This document shows, piece after piece, positions 24,218 to 38,954 of a stretch of DNA of 64,000 nt. Positions within the stretch are counted from its first letter, which is position 1; the number at the start of each line of letters is the position of its first letter. The stretch is from NCBI GenBank assembly GCA_964057225.1, contig OZ059898.1, positions 1,612,001-1,676,000 on the forward strand. Reading direction: 5' to 3'. The DNA comes from Auanema rhodensis (Eukaryota; Nematoda; Chromadorea; Rhabditida; Rhabditidae). Made by a program: the position numbers and the translations under genes. A model generated the notes under the pieces. That model had not been told where the DNA came from. It did not search any database and was given only the letters and a program-made list of their open reading frames with translations.

Positions 24218-27200
24218 AACATACACTAATGCATCATTTTTCAAACGATCATAACTAATTTTTGTATTAAGCGTTTCTCAATGTAGTATAGTGCATTCGA
24301 TGCGGATTTTTAAGCTGCGTCGATCTGTGTTATCAGATTTGCGCTAGCTTAAAAATGCACCGAGATATCAACTGATATAAGTTCACACTTATATCCTCGA
24401 TTTTCACCCTGAAGATTTAATTTTTTCGTTGAATAACATTGTCCATCGTCTTTGCCTTGAAAAATGGAATCTAAAAACATCTACTTTTTGCTAAATTATT
24501 TTGAAATTTTTCGAAAAAATTTTTGTCAAAATGTTTTTGGAAGCAATGTTGAGTGTACATGGAAACTCAACATACACTAATGCATCATTTTTCAAACGAT
24601 CATAACTAATTTTTGTATTAAGCGTTTCTCAATGTAGTATAGTGCATTCGATGCGGATTTTTAAGCTGCGTCGATCTGTGTTATCAGATTTGCGCTAGCT
24701 TAAAAATGCACCGAGATATCAACTGATATAAGTTCACACTTATATCCTCGATTTTCACCCTGAAGAATTAATTTTTTCGTTGAATAACATTGTCCATCGT
24801 TTTTGCCTTGAAAAAAGGAATCTAAAAACATCTACTTTTTGCTAAATTATTTTGAAATTTTTCGAAAACATTTTTGTCAAAATGTTTTTGGAAGCAATGT
24901 TGAGTGTACATGGAAACTCAACATACACTAATGCATCATTTTTCAAACGATCATAACTAATTTTTGTATTAAGCGTTTCTCAATGTAGTATAGTGCATTC
25001 GATGCGGATTTTTAAGCTGCGTCGATCTGTGTTATCAGATTTGCGCTAGCTTAAAAATGCACCGAGATATCAACTGATATAAGTTCACACTTATATCCTC
25101 GATTTTCACCCTGAAGAATTAATTTTTTCGTTGAATAACATTGTCCATCGTTTTTGCCTTGAAAAAAGGAATCTAAAAACATCTACTTTTTGCTAAATTA
25201 TTTTGAAATTTTTCGAAAAAATTTTTGTCAAAATGTTTTTGGAAGCAATGTTGAGTGTACATGGAAACTCAACATACACTAATGCATCATTTTTCAAACG
25301 ATCATAACTAATTTTTGTATTAAGCGTTTCTCAATGTAGTATAGTGCATTCGATGCGGATTTTTAAGCTGCGTCGATCTGTGTTATCAGATTTGCGCTAG
25401 CTTAAAAATGCACCGAGATATCAACTGATATAAGTTCACACTTATATCCTCGATTTTCACCCTGAAGATTTAATTTTTTCGTTGAATAACATTGTCCATC
25501 GTCTTTGCCTTGAAAAATGGAATCTAAAAACATCTACTTTTTGCTAAATTATTTTGAAATTTTTCGAAAAAATTTTTGTCAAAATGTTTTTGGAAGCAAT
25601 GTTGAGTGTACATGGAAACTCAACATACACTAATGCATCATTTTTCAAACGATCATAACTAATTTTTGTATTAAGCGTTTCTCAATGTAGTATAGTGCAT
25701 TCGATGCGGATTTTTAAGCTGCGTCGATCTGTGTTATCAGATTTGCGCTAGCTTAAAAATGCACCGAGATATCAACTGATATAAGTTCACACTTATATCC
25801 TCGATTTTCACCCTGAAGAATTAATTTTTTCGTTGAATAACATTGTCCATCGTTTTTGCCTTGAAAAAAGGAATCTAAAAACATCTACTTTTTGCTAAAT
25901 TATTTTGAAATTTTTCGAAAAAATTTTTGTCAAAATGTTTTTGGAAGCAATGTTGAGTGTACATGGAAACTCAACATACACTAATGCATCATTTTTCAAA
26001 CGATCATAACTAATTTTTATATAAAGCGTTTCTCAATGTAGTATAGTGCATTCGATGCGGATTTTTAAGCTGCGTCGATCTGTGTTATCAGATTTGCGCT
26101 AGCTTAAAAATACACCGAGATATCAACTGATATAAGTTCACACTTATATCCTCGATTTTCACCCTGAAGAATTAATTTTTTCGTTGAATAACATTGTCCA
26201 TCGTTTTTGCCTTGAAAAAAGGAATCTAAAAACATCTACTTTTTGCTAAATTATTTTGAAATTTTTCGAAAAAATTTTTGTCAAAATGTTTTTGGAAGCA
26301 ATGTTGAGTGTACATGGAAACTCAACATACACTAATGCATCATTTTTCAAACGATCATAACTAATTTTTGTATTAAGCGTTTCTCAATGTAGTATAGTGC
26401 ATTCGATGCGGATTTTTAAGCTGCGTCGATCTGTGTTATCAGATTTGCGCTAGCTTAAAAATGCACCGAGATATCAACTGATATAAGTTCACACTTATAT
26501 CCTCGATTTTCACCCTGAAGAATTAATTTTTTCGTTGAATAACATTGTCCATCGTTTTTGCCTTGAAAAAAGGAATCTAAAAACATCTACTTTTTGCTAA
26601 ATTATTTTGAAATTTTTCGAAAAAATTTTTGTCAAAATGTTTTTGGAAGCAATGTTGAGTGTACATGGAAACTCAACATACACTAATGCATCATTTTTCA
26701 AACGATCATAACTAATTTTTGTATTAAGCGTTTCTCAATGTAGTATAGTGCATTCGATGCGGATTTTTAAGCTGCGTCGATCTGTGTTATCAGATTTGCG
26801 CTAGCTTAAAAATGCACCGAGATATCAACTGATATAAGTTCACACTTATATCCTCGATTTTCACCCTGAAGATTTAATTTTTTCGTTGAATAACATTGTC
26901 CATCGTCTTTGCCTTGAAAAATGGAATCTAAAAACATCTACTTTTTGCTAAATTATTTTGAAATTTTTCGAAAAAATTTTTGTCAAAATGTTTTTGGAAG
27001 CAATGTTGAGTGTACATGGAAACTCAACATACACTAATGCATCATTTTTCAAACGATCATAACTAATTTTTGTATTAAGCGTTTCTCAATGTAGTATAGT
27101 GCATTCGATGCGGATTTTTAAGCTGCGTCGATCTGTGTTATCAGATTTGCGCTAGCTTAAAAATGCACCGAGATATCAACTGATATAAGTTCACACTTAT

Positions 27201-27376
27201 ATCCTCGATTTTCACCCTGAAGAATTAATTTTTTCGTTGAATAACATTGTCCATCGTTTTTGCCTTGAAAAAAGGAATCTAAAAACATCTACTTTTTGCT
27301 AAATTATTTTGAAATTTTTCGAAAAAATTTTTGTCAAAATGTTTTTGGAACCAATGTTGAGTGTACATGGAAACTC
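24218..27376. repeat. Copies m70-m78, type-A-rich continuation
   Basis: Order: B, A (a301c), A, B, A, A (g47a, g140a and one more change near 51), A, B, A (g326c). B copies recur every three to four monomers, and the g47a/g140a copy follows the pattern of the preceding 5-mer with altered spacing. It looks like a decayed or rearranged extension of that unit. Confidence 0.7.
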
Positions 27377-30184
27377 AACATACACTAATGCATCATTTTT
27401 CAAACGATCATAACTAATTTTTGTATTAAGCGTTTCTCAATGTAGTATAGTGCATTCGATGCGGATTTTTAAGCTGCGTCGATCTGTGTTATCAGATTTG
27501 CGCTAGCTTAAAAATGCACCGAGATATCAACTGATATAAGTTCACACTTATATCCTCGATTTTCACCCTGAAGATTTAATTTTTTCGTTGAATAACATTG
27601 TCCATCGTCTTTGCCTTGAAAAATAAAATCTAAAAACATCTACTTTTTGCTAAATTATTTTGAAATTTTTCGAAAAAATTTTTGTCAAAATGTTTTTGGA
27701 AGCAATGTTGAGTGTACATGGAAACTCAACATACACTAATGCATCATTTTTCAAACGATCATAACTAATTTTTGTATTAAGCGTTTCTCAATGTATTATA
27801 GTGCATTCGATGCGGATTTTTAAGCTGCGTCGATCTGTGTTATCAGATTTGCGCTAGCTTAAAAATGCACCGAGATATCAACTGATATAAGTTCACACTT
27901 ATATCCTCGATTTTCACCCTGAAGATTTAATTTTTTCGTTGAATAACATTGTCCATCGTCTTTGCCTTGAAAAATAAAATCTAAAAACATCTACTTTTTG
28001 CTAAATTATTTTGAAATTTTTCGAAAAAATTTTTGTCAAAATGTTTTTGGAAGCAATGTTGAGTGTACATGGAAACTCAACATACACTAATGCATCATTT
28101 TTCAAACGATCATAACTAATTTTTGTATTAAGCGTTTCTCAATGTATTATAGTGCATTCGATGCGGATTTTTAAGCTGCGTCGATCTGTGTTATCAGATT
28201 TGCGCTAGCTTAAAAATGCACCGAGATATCAACTGATATAAGTTCACACTTATATCCTCGATTTTCACCCTGAAGAATTAATTTTTTCGTTGAATAACAT
28301 TGTCCATCGTCTTTGCCTTGAAAAAAGGAATCTAAAAACATCTACTTTTTGCTAAATTATTTTGAAATTTTTCGAAAAAATTTTTGTCAAAATGTTTTTG
28401 GAAGCAATGTTGAGTGTACATGGAAACTCAACATACACTAATGCATCATTTTTCAAACGATCATAACTAATTTTTGTATTAAGCGTTTCTCAATGTAGTA
28501 TAGTGCATTCGATGCGGATTTTTAAGCTGCGTCGATCTGTGTTATCAGATTTGCGCTAGCTTAAAAATGCACCGAGATATCAACTGATATAAGTTCACAC
28601 TTATATCCTCGATTTTCACCCTGAAGATTTAATTTTTTCGTTGAATAACATTGTCCATCGTCTTTGCCTTGAAAAATAAAATCTAAAAACATCTACTTTT
28701 TGCTAAATTATTTTGAAAATTTTCGAAAAAATTTTTGTCAAAATGTTTTTGGAAGCAATGTTGAGTGTACATGGAAACTCAACATACACTAATGCATCAT
28801 TTTTCAAACGATCATAACTAATTTTTGTATTAAGCGTTTCTCAATGTAGTATAGTGCATTCGATGCGGATTTTTAAGCTGCGTCGATCTGTGTTATCAGA
28901 TTTGCGCTAGCTTAAAAATGCACCGAGATATCAACTGATATAAGTTCACACTTATATCCTCGATTTTCACCCTGAAGATTTAATTTTTTCGTTGAATAAC
29001 ATTGTCCATCGTCTTTGCCTTGAAAAATAAAATCTAAAAACATCTACTTTTTGCTAAATTATTTTGAAATTTTTCGAAAAAATTTTTGTCAAAATGTTTT
29101 TGGAAGCAATGTTGAGTGTACATGGAAACTCAACATACACTAATGCATCATTTTTCAAACGATCATAACTAATTTTTGTATTAAGCGTTTCTCAATGTAT
29201 TATAGTGCATTCGATGCGGATTTTTAAGCTGCGTCGATCTGTGTTATCAGATTTGCGCTAGCTTAAAAATGCACCGAGATATCAACTGATATAAGTTCAC
29301 ACTTATATCCTCGATTTTCACCCTGAAGATTTAATTTTTTCGTTGAATAACATTGTCCATCGTCTTTGCCTTGAAAAATAAAATCTAAAAACATCTACTT
29401 TTTGCTAAATTATTTTGAAATTTTTCGAAAAAATTTTTGTCAAAATGTTTTTGGAAGCAATGTTGAGTGTACATGGAAACTCAACATACACTAATGCATC
29501 ATTTTTCAAACGATCATAACTAATTTTTGTATTAAGCGTTTCTCAATGTATTATAGTGCATTCGATGCGGATTTTTAAGCTGCGTCGATCTGTGTTATCA
29601 GATTTGCGCTAGCTTAAAAATGCACCGAGATATCAACTGATATAAGTTCACACTTATATCCTCGATTTTCACCCTGAAGAATTAATTTTTTCGTTGAATA
29701 ACATTGTCCATCGTCTTTGCCTTGAAAAAAGGAATCTAAAAACATCTACTTTTTGCTAAATTATTTTGAAATTTTTCGAAAAAATTTTTGTCAAAATGTT
29801 TTTGGAAGCAATGTTGAGTGTACATGGAAACTCAACATACACTAATGCATCATTTTTCAAACGATCATAACTAATTTTTGTATTAAGCGTTTCTCAATGT
29901 AGTATAGTGCATTCGATGCGGATTTTTAAGCTGCGTCGATCTGTGTTATCAGATTTGCGCTAGCTTAAAAATGCACCGAGATATCAACTGATATAAGTTC
30001 ACACTTATATCCTCGATTTTCACCCTGAAGATTTAATTTTTTCGTTGAATAACATTGTCCATCGTCTTTGCCTTGAAAAATAAAATCTAAAAACATCTAC
30101 TTTTTGCTAAATTATTTTGAAATTTTTCGAAAAAATTTTTGTCAAAATGTTTTTGGAAGCAATGTTGAGTGTACATGGAAACTC
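27377..30184. repeat. Type-C domain: four-monomer higher-order repeat, two copies (m79-m82, m83-m86)
   Basis: The unit of 1,404 bp is C; C with g69t; D with g69t; C. Marks g69t fall at 27796 and 29200, exactly four monomers apart. Type C (changes at 249-250 added to the B states) is absent before this point, so its sudden local abundance marks a homogenisation domain with a sharp left edge. A single T-to-A near 28719 in m82 separates the two copies. Confidence 0.85.
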
Positions 30185-31588
30185 AACATACACTAATGCA
30201 TCATTTTTCAAACGATCATAACTAATTTTTGTATTAAGCGTTTCTCAATGTAGTATAGTGCATTCGATGCGGATTTTTAAGCTGCGTCGATCTGTGTTAT
30301 CAGATTTGCGCTAGCTTAAAAATGCACCGAGATATCAACTGATATAAGTTCACACTTATATCCTCGATTTTCACCCTGAAGATTTAATTTTTTCGTTGAA
30401 TAACATTGTCCATCGTCTTTGCCTTGAAAAATGGAATCTAAAAACATCTACTTCTTGCTAAATTATTTTGAAATTTTTCGAAAAAATTTTTGTCAAAATG
30501 TTTTTGGAAGCAATGTTGAGTGTACATGGAAACTCAACATACACTAATGCATCATTTTTCAAACGATCATAACTAATTTTTGTATTAAGCGTTTCTCAAT
30601 GTAGTATAGTGCATTCGATGCGGATTTTTAAGCTGCGTCGATCTGTGTTATCAGATTTGCGCTAGCTTAAAAATGCACCGAGATATCAACTGATATAAGT
30701 TCACACTTATATCCTCGATTTTCACCCTGAAGATTTAATTTTTTCGTTGAATAACATTGTCCATCGTCTTTGCCTTGAAAAATGGAATCTAAAAACATCT
30801 ACTTTTTGCTAAATTATTTTGAAATTTTTCGAAAAAATTTTTGTCAAAATGTTTTTGGAAGCAATGTTGAGTGTACATGGAAACTCAACATACACTAATG
30901 CATCATTTTTCAAACGATCATAACTAATTTTTGTATTAAGCGTTTCTCAATGTAGTATAGTGCATTCGATGCGGATTTTTAAGCTGCGTCGATCTGTGTT
31001 ATCAGATTTGCGCTAGCTTAAAAATGCACCGAGATATCAACTGATATAAGTTCACACTTATATCCTCGATTTTCACCCTGAAGAATTAATTTTTTCGTTG
31101 AATAACATTGTCCATCGTTTTTGCCTTGAAAAAAGGAATCTAAAAACATCTACTTTTTGCTAAATTATTTTGAAATTTTTCGAAAAAATTTTTGTCAAAA
31201 TGTTTTTGGAAGCAATGTTGAGTGTACATGGAAACTCAACATACACTAATGCATCATTTTTCAAACGATCATAACTAATTTTTGTATTAAGCGTTTCTCA
31301 ATGTAGTATAGTGCATTCGATGCGGATTTTTAAGCTGCGTCGATCTGTGTTATCAGATTTGCGCTAGCTTAAAAATGCACCGAGATATCAACTGATATAA
31401 GTTCACACTTATATCCTCGATTTTCACCCTGAAGAATTAATTTTTTCGTTGAATAACATTGTCCATCGTTTTTGCCTTGAAAAAAGGAATCTAAAAACAT
31501 CTACTTTTTGCTAAATTATTTTGAAATTTTTCGAAAAAATTTTTGTCAAAATGTTTTTGGAAGCAATGTTGAGTGTACATGGAAACTC
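30185..31588. repeat. Copies m87-m90
   Basis: m87 is B with t270c, m88 is B, and m89 and m90 are plain type A. The t270c B copy is an early relative of the a68g/t270c copies found downstream at 32.6, 33.7, 36.1, 46, 50.9 and 55.5 kb. Confidence 0.75.
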
Positions 31589-34500
31589 AACATACACTAA
31601 TGCATCATTTTTCAAACGATCATAACTAATTTTTGTATTAAGCGTTTCTCAATGTAGTATAGTGCATTCGATGCGGATTTTTAAGCTGCGTCGATCTGTG
31701 TTATCAGATTTGCGCTAGCTTAAAAATGCACCGAGATATCAACTGATATAAGTTCACACTTATATCCTCGATTTTCACCCTGAAGAATTAATTTTTTCGT
31801 TGAATAACATTGTCCATCGTTTTTGCCTTGAAAAAAGGAATCTAAAAACATCTACTTTTTGCTAAATTATTTTGAAATTTTTCGAAAAAATTTTTGTCAA
31901 AATGTTTTTGGAAGCAATGTTGAGTGTACATGGAAATCAACATACACTAATGCATCATTTTTCAAACGATCATAACTAATTTTTGTATTAAGCGTTTCTC
32001 AATGTATTATAGTGCATTCGATGCGGATTTTTAAGCTGCGTCGATCTGTGTTATCAGATTTGCGCTAGCTTAAAAATGCACCGAGATATCAACTGATATA
32101 AGTTCACACTTATATCCTCGATTTTCACCCTGAAGAATTAATTTTTTCGTTGAATAACATTGTCCATCGTCTTTGCCTTGAAAAAAGGAATCTAAAAACA
32201 TCTACTTTTTGCTAAATTATTTTGAAATTTTCCGAAAAAATTTTTGTCAAAGTGTTTTTGGAAGCAATGTTGAGTGTACATGGAAACTCAACATACACTA
32301 ATGCATCATTTTTCAAACGATCATAACTAATTTTTGTATTAAGCGTTTCTCAATGTAGTATAGTGCATTCGATGCGGATTTTTAAGCTGCGTCGATCTGT
32401 GTTATCAGATTTGCGCTAGCTTAAAAATGCACCGAGATATCAACTGATATAAGTTCACACTTATATCCTCGATTTTCACCCTGAAGATTTAATTTTTTCG
32501 TTGAATAACATTGTCCATCGTCTTTGCCTTGAAAAATAAAATCTAAAAACATCTACTTTTTGCTAAATTATTTTGAAATTTTTCGAAAAAATTTTTGTCA
32601 AAATGTTTTTGGAAGCAATGTTGAGTGTACATGGAAACTCAACATACACTAATGCATCATTTTTCAAACGATCATAACTAATTTTTGTATTAAGCGTTTC
32701 TCAATGTGGTATAGTGCATTCGATGCGGATTTTTAAGCTGCGTCGATCTGTGTTATCAGATTTGCGCTAGCTTAAAAATGCACCGAGATATCAACTGATA
32801 TAAGTTCACACTTATATCCTCGATTTTCACCCTGAAGATTTAATTTTTTCGTTGAATAACATTGTCCATCGTCTTTGCCTTGAAAAATGGAATCTAAAAA
32901 CATCTACTTCTTGCTAAATTATTTTGAAATTTTTCGAAAAAATTTTTGTCAAAATGTTTTTGGAAGCAATGTTGAGTGTACATGGAAACTCAACATACAC
33001 TAATGCATCATTTTTCAAACGATCATAACTAATTTTTGTATTAAGCGTTTCTCAATGTAGTATAGTGCATTCGATGCGGATTTTTAAGCTGCGTCGATCT
33101 GTGTTATCAGATTTGCGCTAGCTTAAAAATGCACCGAGATATCAACTGATATAAGTTCACACTTATATCCTCGATTTTCACCCTGAAGAATTAATTTTTT
33201 CGTTGAATAACATTGTCCATCGTTTTTGCCTTGAAAAAAGGAATCTAAAAACATCTACTTTTTGCTAAATTATTTTGAAATTTTTCGAAAAAATTTTTGT
33301 CAAAATGTTTTTGGAAGCAATGTTGAGTGTACATGGAAACTCAACATACACTAATGCATCATTTTTCAAACGATCATAACTAATTTTTGTATTAAGCGTT
33401 TCTCAATGTAGTATAGTGCATTCGATGCGGATTTTTAAGCTGCGTCGATCTGTGTTATCAGATTTGCGCTAGCTTAAAAATGCACCGAGATATCAACTGA
33501 TATAAGTTCACACTTATATCCTCGATTTTCACCCTGAAGATTTAATTTTTTCGTTGAATAACATTGTCCATCGTCTTTGCCTTGAAAAATAAAATCTAAA
33601 AACATCTACTTTTTGCTAAATTATTTTGAAATTTTTCGAAAAAATTTTTGTCAAAATGTTTTTGGAAGCAATGTTGAGTGTACATGGAAACTCAACATAC
33701 ACTAATGCATCATTTTTCAAACGATCATAACTAATTTTTGTATTAAGCGTTTCTCAATGTGGTATAGTGCATTCGATGCGGATTTTTAAGCTGCGTCGAT
33801 CTGTGTTATCAGATTTGCGCTAGCTTAAAAATGCACCGAGATATCAACTGATATAAGTTCACACTTATATCCTCGATTTTCACCCTGAAGATTTAATTTT
33901 TTCGTTGAATAACATTGTCCATCGTCTTTGCCTTGAAAAATGGAATCTAAAAACATCTACTTCTTGCTAAATTATTTTGAAATTTTTCGAAAAAATTTTT
34001 GTCAAAATGTTTTTGGAAGCAATGTTGAGTGTACATGGAAACTCAACATACACTAATGCATCATTTTTCAAACGATCATAACTAATTTTTGTATTAAGCG
34101 TTTCTCAATGTAGTATAGTGCATTCGATGCGGATTTTTAAGCTGCGTCGATCTGTGTTATCAGATTTGCGCTAGCTTAAAAATGCACCGAGATATCAACT
34201 GATATAAGTTCACACTTATATCCTCGATTTTCACCCTGAAGAATTAATTTTTTCGTTGAATAACATTGTCCATCGTTTTTGCCTTGAAAAAAGGAATCTA
34301 AAAACATCTACTTTTTGCTAAATTATTTTGAAATTTTTCGAAAAAATTTTTGTCAAAATGTTTTTGGAAGCAATGTTGAGTGTACATGGAAACTCAACAT
34401 ACACTAATGCATCATTTTTCAAACGATCATAACTAATTTTTGTATTAAGCGTTTCTCAATGTAGTATAGTGCATTCGATGCGGATTTTTAAGCTGCGTCG

Positions 34501-36497
34501 ATCTGTGTTATCAGATTTGCGCTAGCTTAAAAATGCACCGAGATATCAACTGATATAAGTTCACACTTATATCCTCGATTTTCACCCTGAAGAATTAATT
34601 TTTTCGTTGAATAACATTGTCCATCGTTTTTGCCTTGAAAAAAGGAGTCTAAAAACATCTACTTTTTGCTAAATTATTTTGAAATTTTTCGAAAAAATTT
34701 TTGTCAAAATGTTTTTGGAAGCAATGTTGAGTGTACATGGAAATCAACATACACTAATGCATCATTTTTCAAACGATCATAACTAATTTTTGTATTAAGC
34801 GTTTCTCAATGTATTATAGTGCATTCGATGCGGATTTTTAAGCTGCGTCGATCTGTGTTATCAGATTTGCGCTAGCTTAAAAATGCACCGAGATATCAAC
34901 TGATATAAGTTCACACTTATATCCTCGATTTTCACCCTGAAGATTTAATTTTTTCGTTGAATAACATTGTCCATCGTCTTTGCCTTGAAAAATAAAATCT
35001 AAAAACATCTACTTTTTGCTAAATTATTTTGAAATTTTCCGAAAAAATTTTTGTCAAAATGTTTTTGGAAGCAATGTTGAGTGTACATGGAAACTCAACA
35101 TACACTAATGCATCATTTTTCAAACGATCATAACTAATTTTTGTATTAAGCGTTTCTCAATGTGGTATAGTGCATTCGATGCGGATTTTTAAGCTGCGTC
35201 GATCTGTGTTATCAGATTTGCGCTAGCTTAAAAATGCACCGAGATATCAACTGATATAAGTTCACACTTATATCCTCGATTTTCACCCTGAAGATTTGAT
35301 TTTTTCGTTGAATAACATTGTCCATCGTCTTTGCCTTGAAAAATGGAATCTAAAAACATCTACTTTTTGCTAAATTATTTTGAAATTTTTCGAAAAAATT
35401 TTTGTCAAAATGTTTTTGGAAGCAATGTTGAGTGTACATGGAAACTCAACATACACTAATGCATCATTTTTCAAACGATCATAACTAATTTTTGTATTAA
35501 GCGTTTCTCAATGTAGTATAGTGCATTCGATGCGGATTTTTAAGCTGCGTCGATCTGTGTTATCAGATTTGCGCTAGCTTAAAAATGCACCGAGATATCA
35601 ACTGATATAAGTTCACACTTATATCCTCGATTTTCACCCTGAAGAATTAATTTTTTCGTTGAATAACATTGTCCATCGTTTTTGCCTTGAAAAAAGGAAT
35701 CTAAAAACATCTACTTTTTGCTAAATTATTTTGAAATTTTTCGAAAAAATTTTTGTCAAAATGTTTTTGGAAGCAATGTTGAGTGTACATGGAAATCAAC
35801 ATACACTAATGCATCATTTTTCAAACGATCATAACTAATTTTTGTATTAAGCGTTTCTCAATGTATTATAGTGCATTCGATGCGGATTTTTAAGCTGCGT
35901 CGATCTGTGTTATCAGATTTGCGCTAGCTTAAAAATGCACCGAGATATCAACTGATATAAGTTCACACTTATATCCTCGATTTTCACCCTGAAGATTTAA
36001 TTTTTTCGTTGAATAACATTGTCCATCGTCTTTGCCTTGAAAAATAAAATCTAAAAACATCTACTTTTTGCTAAATTATTTTGAAATTTTCCGAAAAAAT
36101 TTTTGTCAAAATGTTTTTGGAAGCAATGTTGAGTGTACATGGAAACTCAACATACACTAATGCATCATTTTTCAAACGATCATAACTAATTTTTGTATTA
36201 AGCGTTTCTCAATGTGGTATAGTGCATTCGATGCGGATTTTTAAGCTGCGTCGATCTGTGTTATCAGATTTGCGCTAGCTTAAATGCACCGAGATATCAA
36301 CTGATATAAGTTCACACTTATATCCTCGATTTTCACCCTGAAGATTTAATTTTTTCGTTGAATAACATTGTCCATCGTCTTTGCCTTGAAAAATGGAATC
36401 TAAAAACATCTACTTCTTGCTAAATTATTTTGAAATTTTTCGAAAAAATTTTTGTCAAAATGTTTTTGGAAGCAATGTTGAGTGTACATGGAAACTC
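31589..36497. repeat. Three- to four-monomer repeat blocks with recurrent 1-bp deletion (m91-m104)
   Basis: The repeating theme is an A copy, then a g69t copy (D or C) or a plain C copy, then a B copy with a68g, usually with t270c. The a68g marks are at 32708, 33761, 35164 and 36216, spaced 3, 4 and 3 monomers apart. m91, m99 and m102 each lack one base just before the junction (near 31936, 34743 and 35795). Each is followed by a g69t copy with a T-to-C just before the central CG of the palindrome, so the deletion travelled within a duplicated block. m104 (36149-36497) is 349 bp, having lost two A near 36283 in inverted repeat 1. Confidence 0.82.
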
Positions 36498-38954
36498 AAC
36501 ATACACTAATGCATCATTTTTCAAACGATCATAACTAATTTTTGTATTAAGCGTTTTTCAATGTAGTATAGTGCATTCGATGCGGATTTTTAAGCTGCGT
36601 CGATCTGTGTTATCAGATTTGCGCTAGCTTAAAAATGCACCGAGATATCAACTGATATAAGTTCACACTTATATCCTCGATTTTCACCCTGAAGATTTAA
36701 TTTTTTCGTTGAATAACATTGTCCATCGTCTTTGCCTTGAAAAATGGAATCTAAAAACATCTACTTTTTGCTAAATTATTTTGAAATTTTTCGAAAAAAT
36801 TTTTGTCAAAATGTTTTTGGAAGCAATGTTGAGTGTACATGGAAACTCAACATACACTAATGCATCATTTTTCAAACGATCATAACTAATTTTTGTATTA
36901 AGCGTTTCTCAATGTAGTATAGTGCATTCGATGCGGATTTTTAAGCTGCGTCGATCTGTGTTATCAGATTTGCGCTAGCTTAAAAATGCACCGAGATATC
37001 AACTGATATAAGTTCACACTTATATCCTCGATTTTCACCCTGAAGAATAAATTTTTTCGTTGAATAACATTGTCCATCGTCTTTGCCTCGAAAAAAGGAA
37101 TCTAAAAACATCTACTTTTTGCTAAATTATTTTGAAATTTTTCGAAAAAATTTTTGTCAAAATGTTTTTGGAAGCAATGTTGAGTGTACATGGAAACTCA
37201 ACATACACTAATGCATCATTTTTCAAACGATCATAACTAATTTTTGTATTAAGCGTTTCTCAATGTAGTATAGTGCATTCGATGCGGATTTTTAAGCTGC
37301 GTCGATCTGTGTTATCAGATTTGCGCTAGCTTAAAAATGCACCGAGATATCAACTGATATAAGTTCACACTTATATCCTCCATTTTCACCCTGAAGAATA
37401 AATTTTTTCGTTGAATAACATTGTCCATCGTCTTTGCCTTGAAAAAAGGAATCTAAAAACATCTACTTTTTGCTAAATTATTTTGAAATTTTTCGAAAAA
37501 ATTTTTGTCAAAATGTTTTTGGAAGCAATGTTGAGTGTACATGGAAACTCAACATACACTAATGCATCATTTTTCAAACGATCATAACTAATTTTTGTAT
37601 TAAGCGTTTCTCAATGTAGTATAGTGCATTCGATGCGGATTTTTAAGCTGCGTCGATCTGTGTTATCAGATTTGCGCTAGCTTAAAAATGCACCGAGATA
37701 TCAACTGATATAAGTTCACACTTATATCCTCGATTTTCACCCTGAAGAATTAATTTTTTTGTTGAATAACATTGTCCATCGTCTTTGCCTTGAAAAAAGG
37801 AATCTAAAAACATCTACTTTTTGCTAAATTATTTTGAAATTTTTCGAAAAAATTTTTGTCAAAATGTTTTTGGAAGCAATGTTGAGTGTACATGGAAACT
37901 CAACATACACTAATGCATCATTTTTCAAACGATCATAACTAATTTTTGTATTAAGCGTTTCTCAATGTAGTATAGTGCATTCGATGCGGATTTTTAAGCT
38001 GCGTCGATCTGTGTTATCAGATTTGCGCTAGCTTAAAAATGCACCGAGATATCAACTGATATAAGTTCACACTTATATCCTCGATTTTCACCCTGAAGAA
38101 TAAATTTTTTCGTTGAATAACATTGTCCATCGTCTTTGCCTTGAAAAAAGGAATCTAAAAACATCTACTTTTTGCTAAATTATTCTGAAATTTTTCGAAA
38201 AAATTTTTGTCAAAATGTTTTTGGAAGCAATGTTGAGTGTACATGGAAACTCAACATACACTAATGCATCATTTTTCAAACGATCATAACTAATTTTTGT
38301 ATTAAGCGTTTCTCAATGTAGTATAGTGCATTCGATGCGGATTTTTAAGCTGCGTCGATCTGTGTTATCAGATTTGCGCTAGCTTAGAAATGCACCGAGA
38401 TATCAACTGATATAAGTTCACACTTATATCCTCGATTTTGACCCTGAAGAATTAATTTTTTCGTTGAATAACATTGTCCATCGTCTTTGCCTTGAAAAAA
38501 GGAATCTAAAAACATCTACTTTTTGCTAAATTATTTTGAAATTTTTCGAAAAAATTTTTGTCAAAATGTTTTTGGAAGCAATGTTGAGTGTACATGGAAA
38601 CTCAACATACACTAATGCATCATTTTTCAAACGATCATAACTAATTTTTGTAGTAAGCGTTTCTCAATGTAGTATAGTGCATTCGATGCGGATTTTTAAG
38701 CTGCGTCGATCTGTGTTATCAGATTTGCGCTAGCTTAAAAATGCACCGAGATATCAACTGATATAAGTTCACACTTATATCCTCGATTTTCACCCTGAAG
38801 AATTAATTTTTTCGTTGAATAACATTGTCCATCGTCTTTGCCTTGAAAAAAGAAATCTAAAAACATCTACTTCTCGCTAAATTATTTTGAAATTTTTCGA
38901 AAAAATTTTTGTCAAAATGTTTTTGGAAGCAATGTTAAGTGTACATGGAAACTC
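36498..38954. repeat. Most divergent stretch, copies m105-m111
   Basis: m105 is B with c60t. m106, m107 and m109 carry t201a, a state otherwise seen only at 60.7-63.2 kb. m108 has c210t. m110 has c188g and the A-to-G at 135. m111 (38604-38954) has at least five private or rare changes (t50g, g250a, t270c, t272c, g334a). Private changes are denser here than anywhere else in the window, so this stretch has been copied less recently than its neighbours. Confidence 0.75.
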
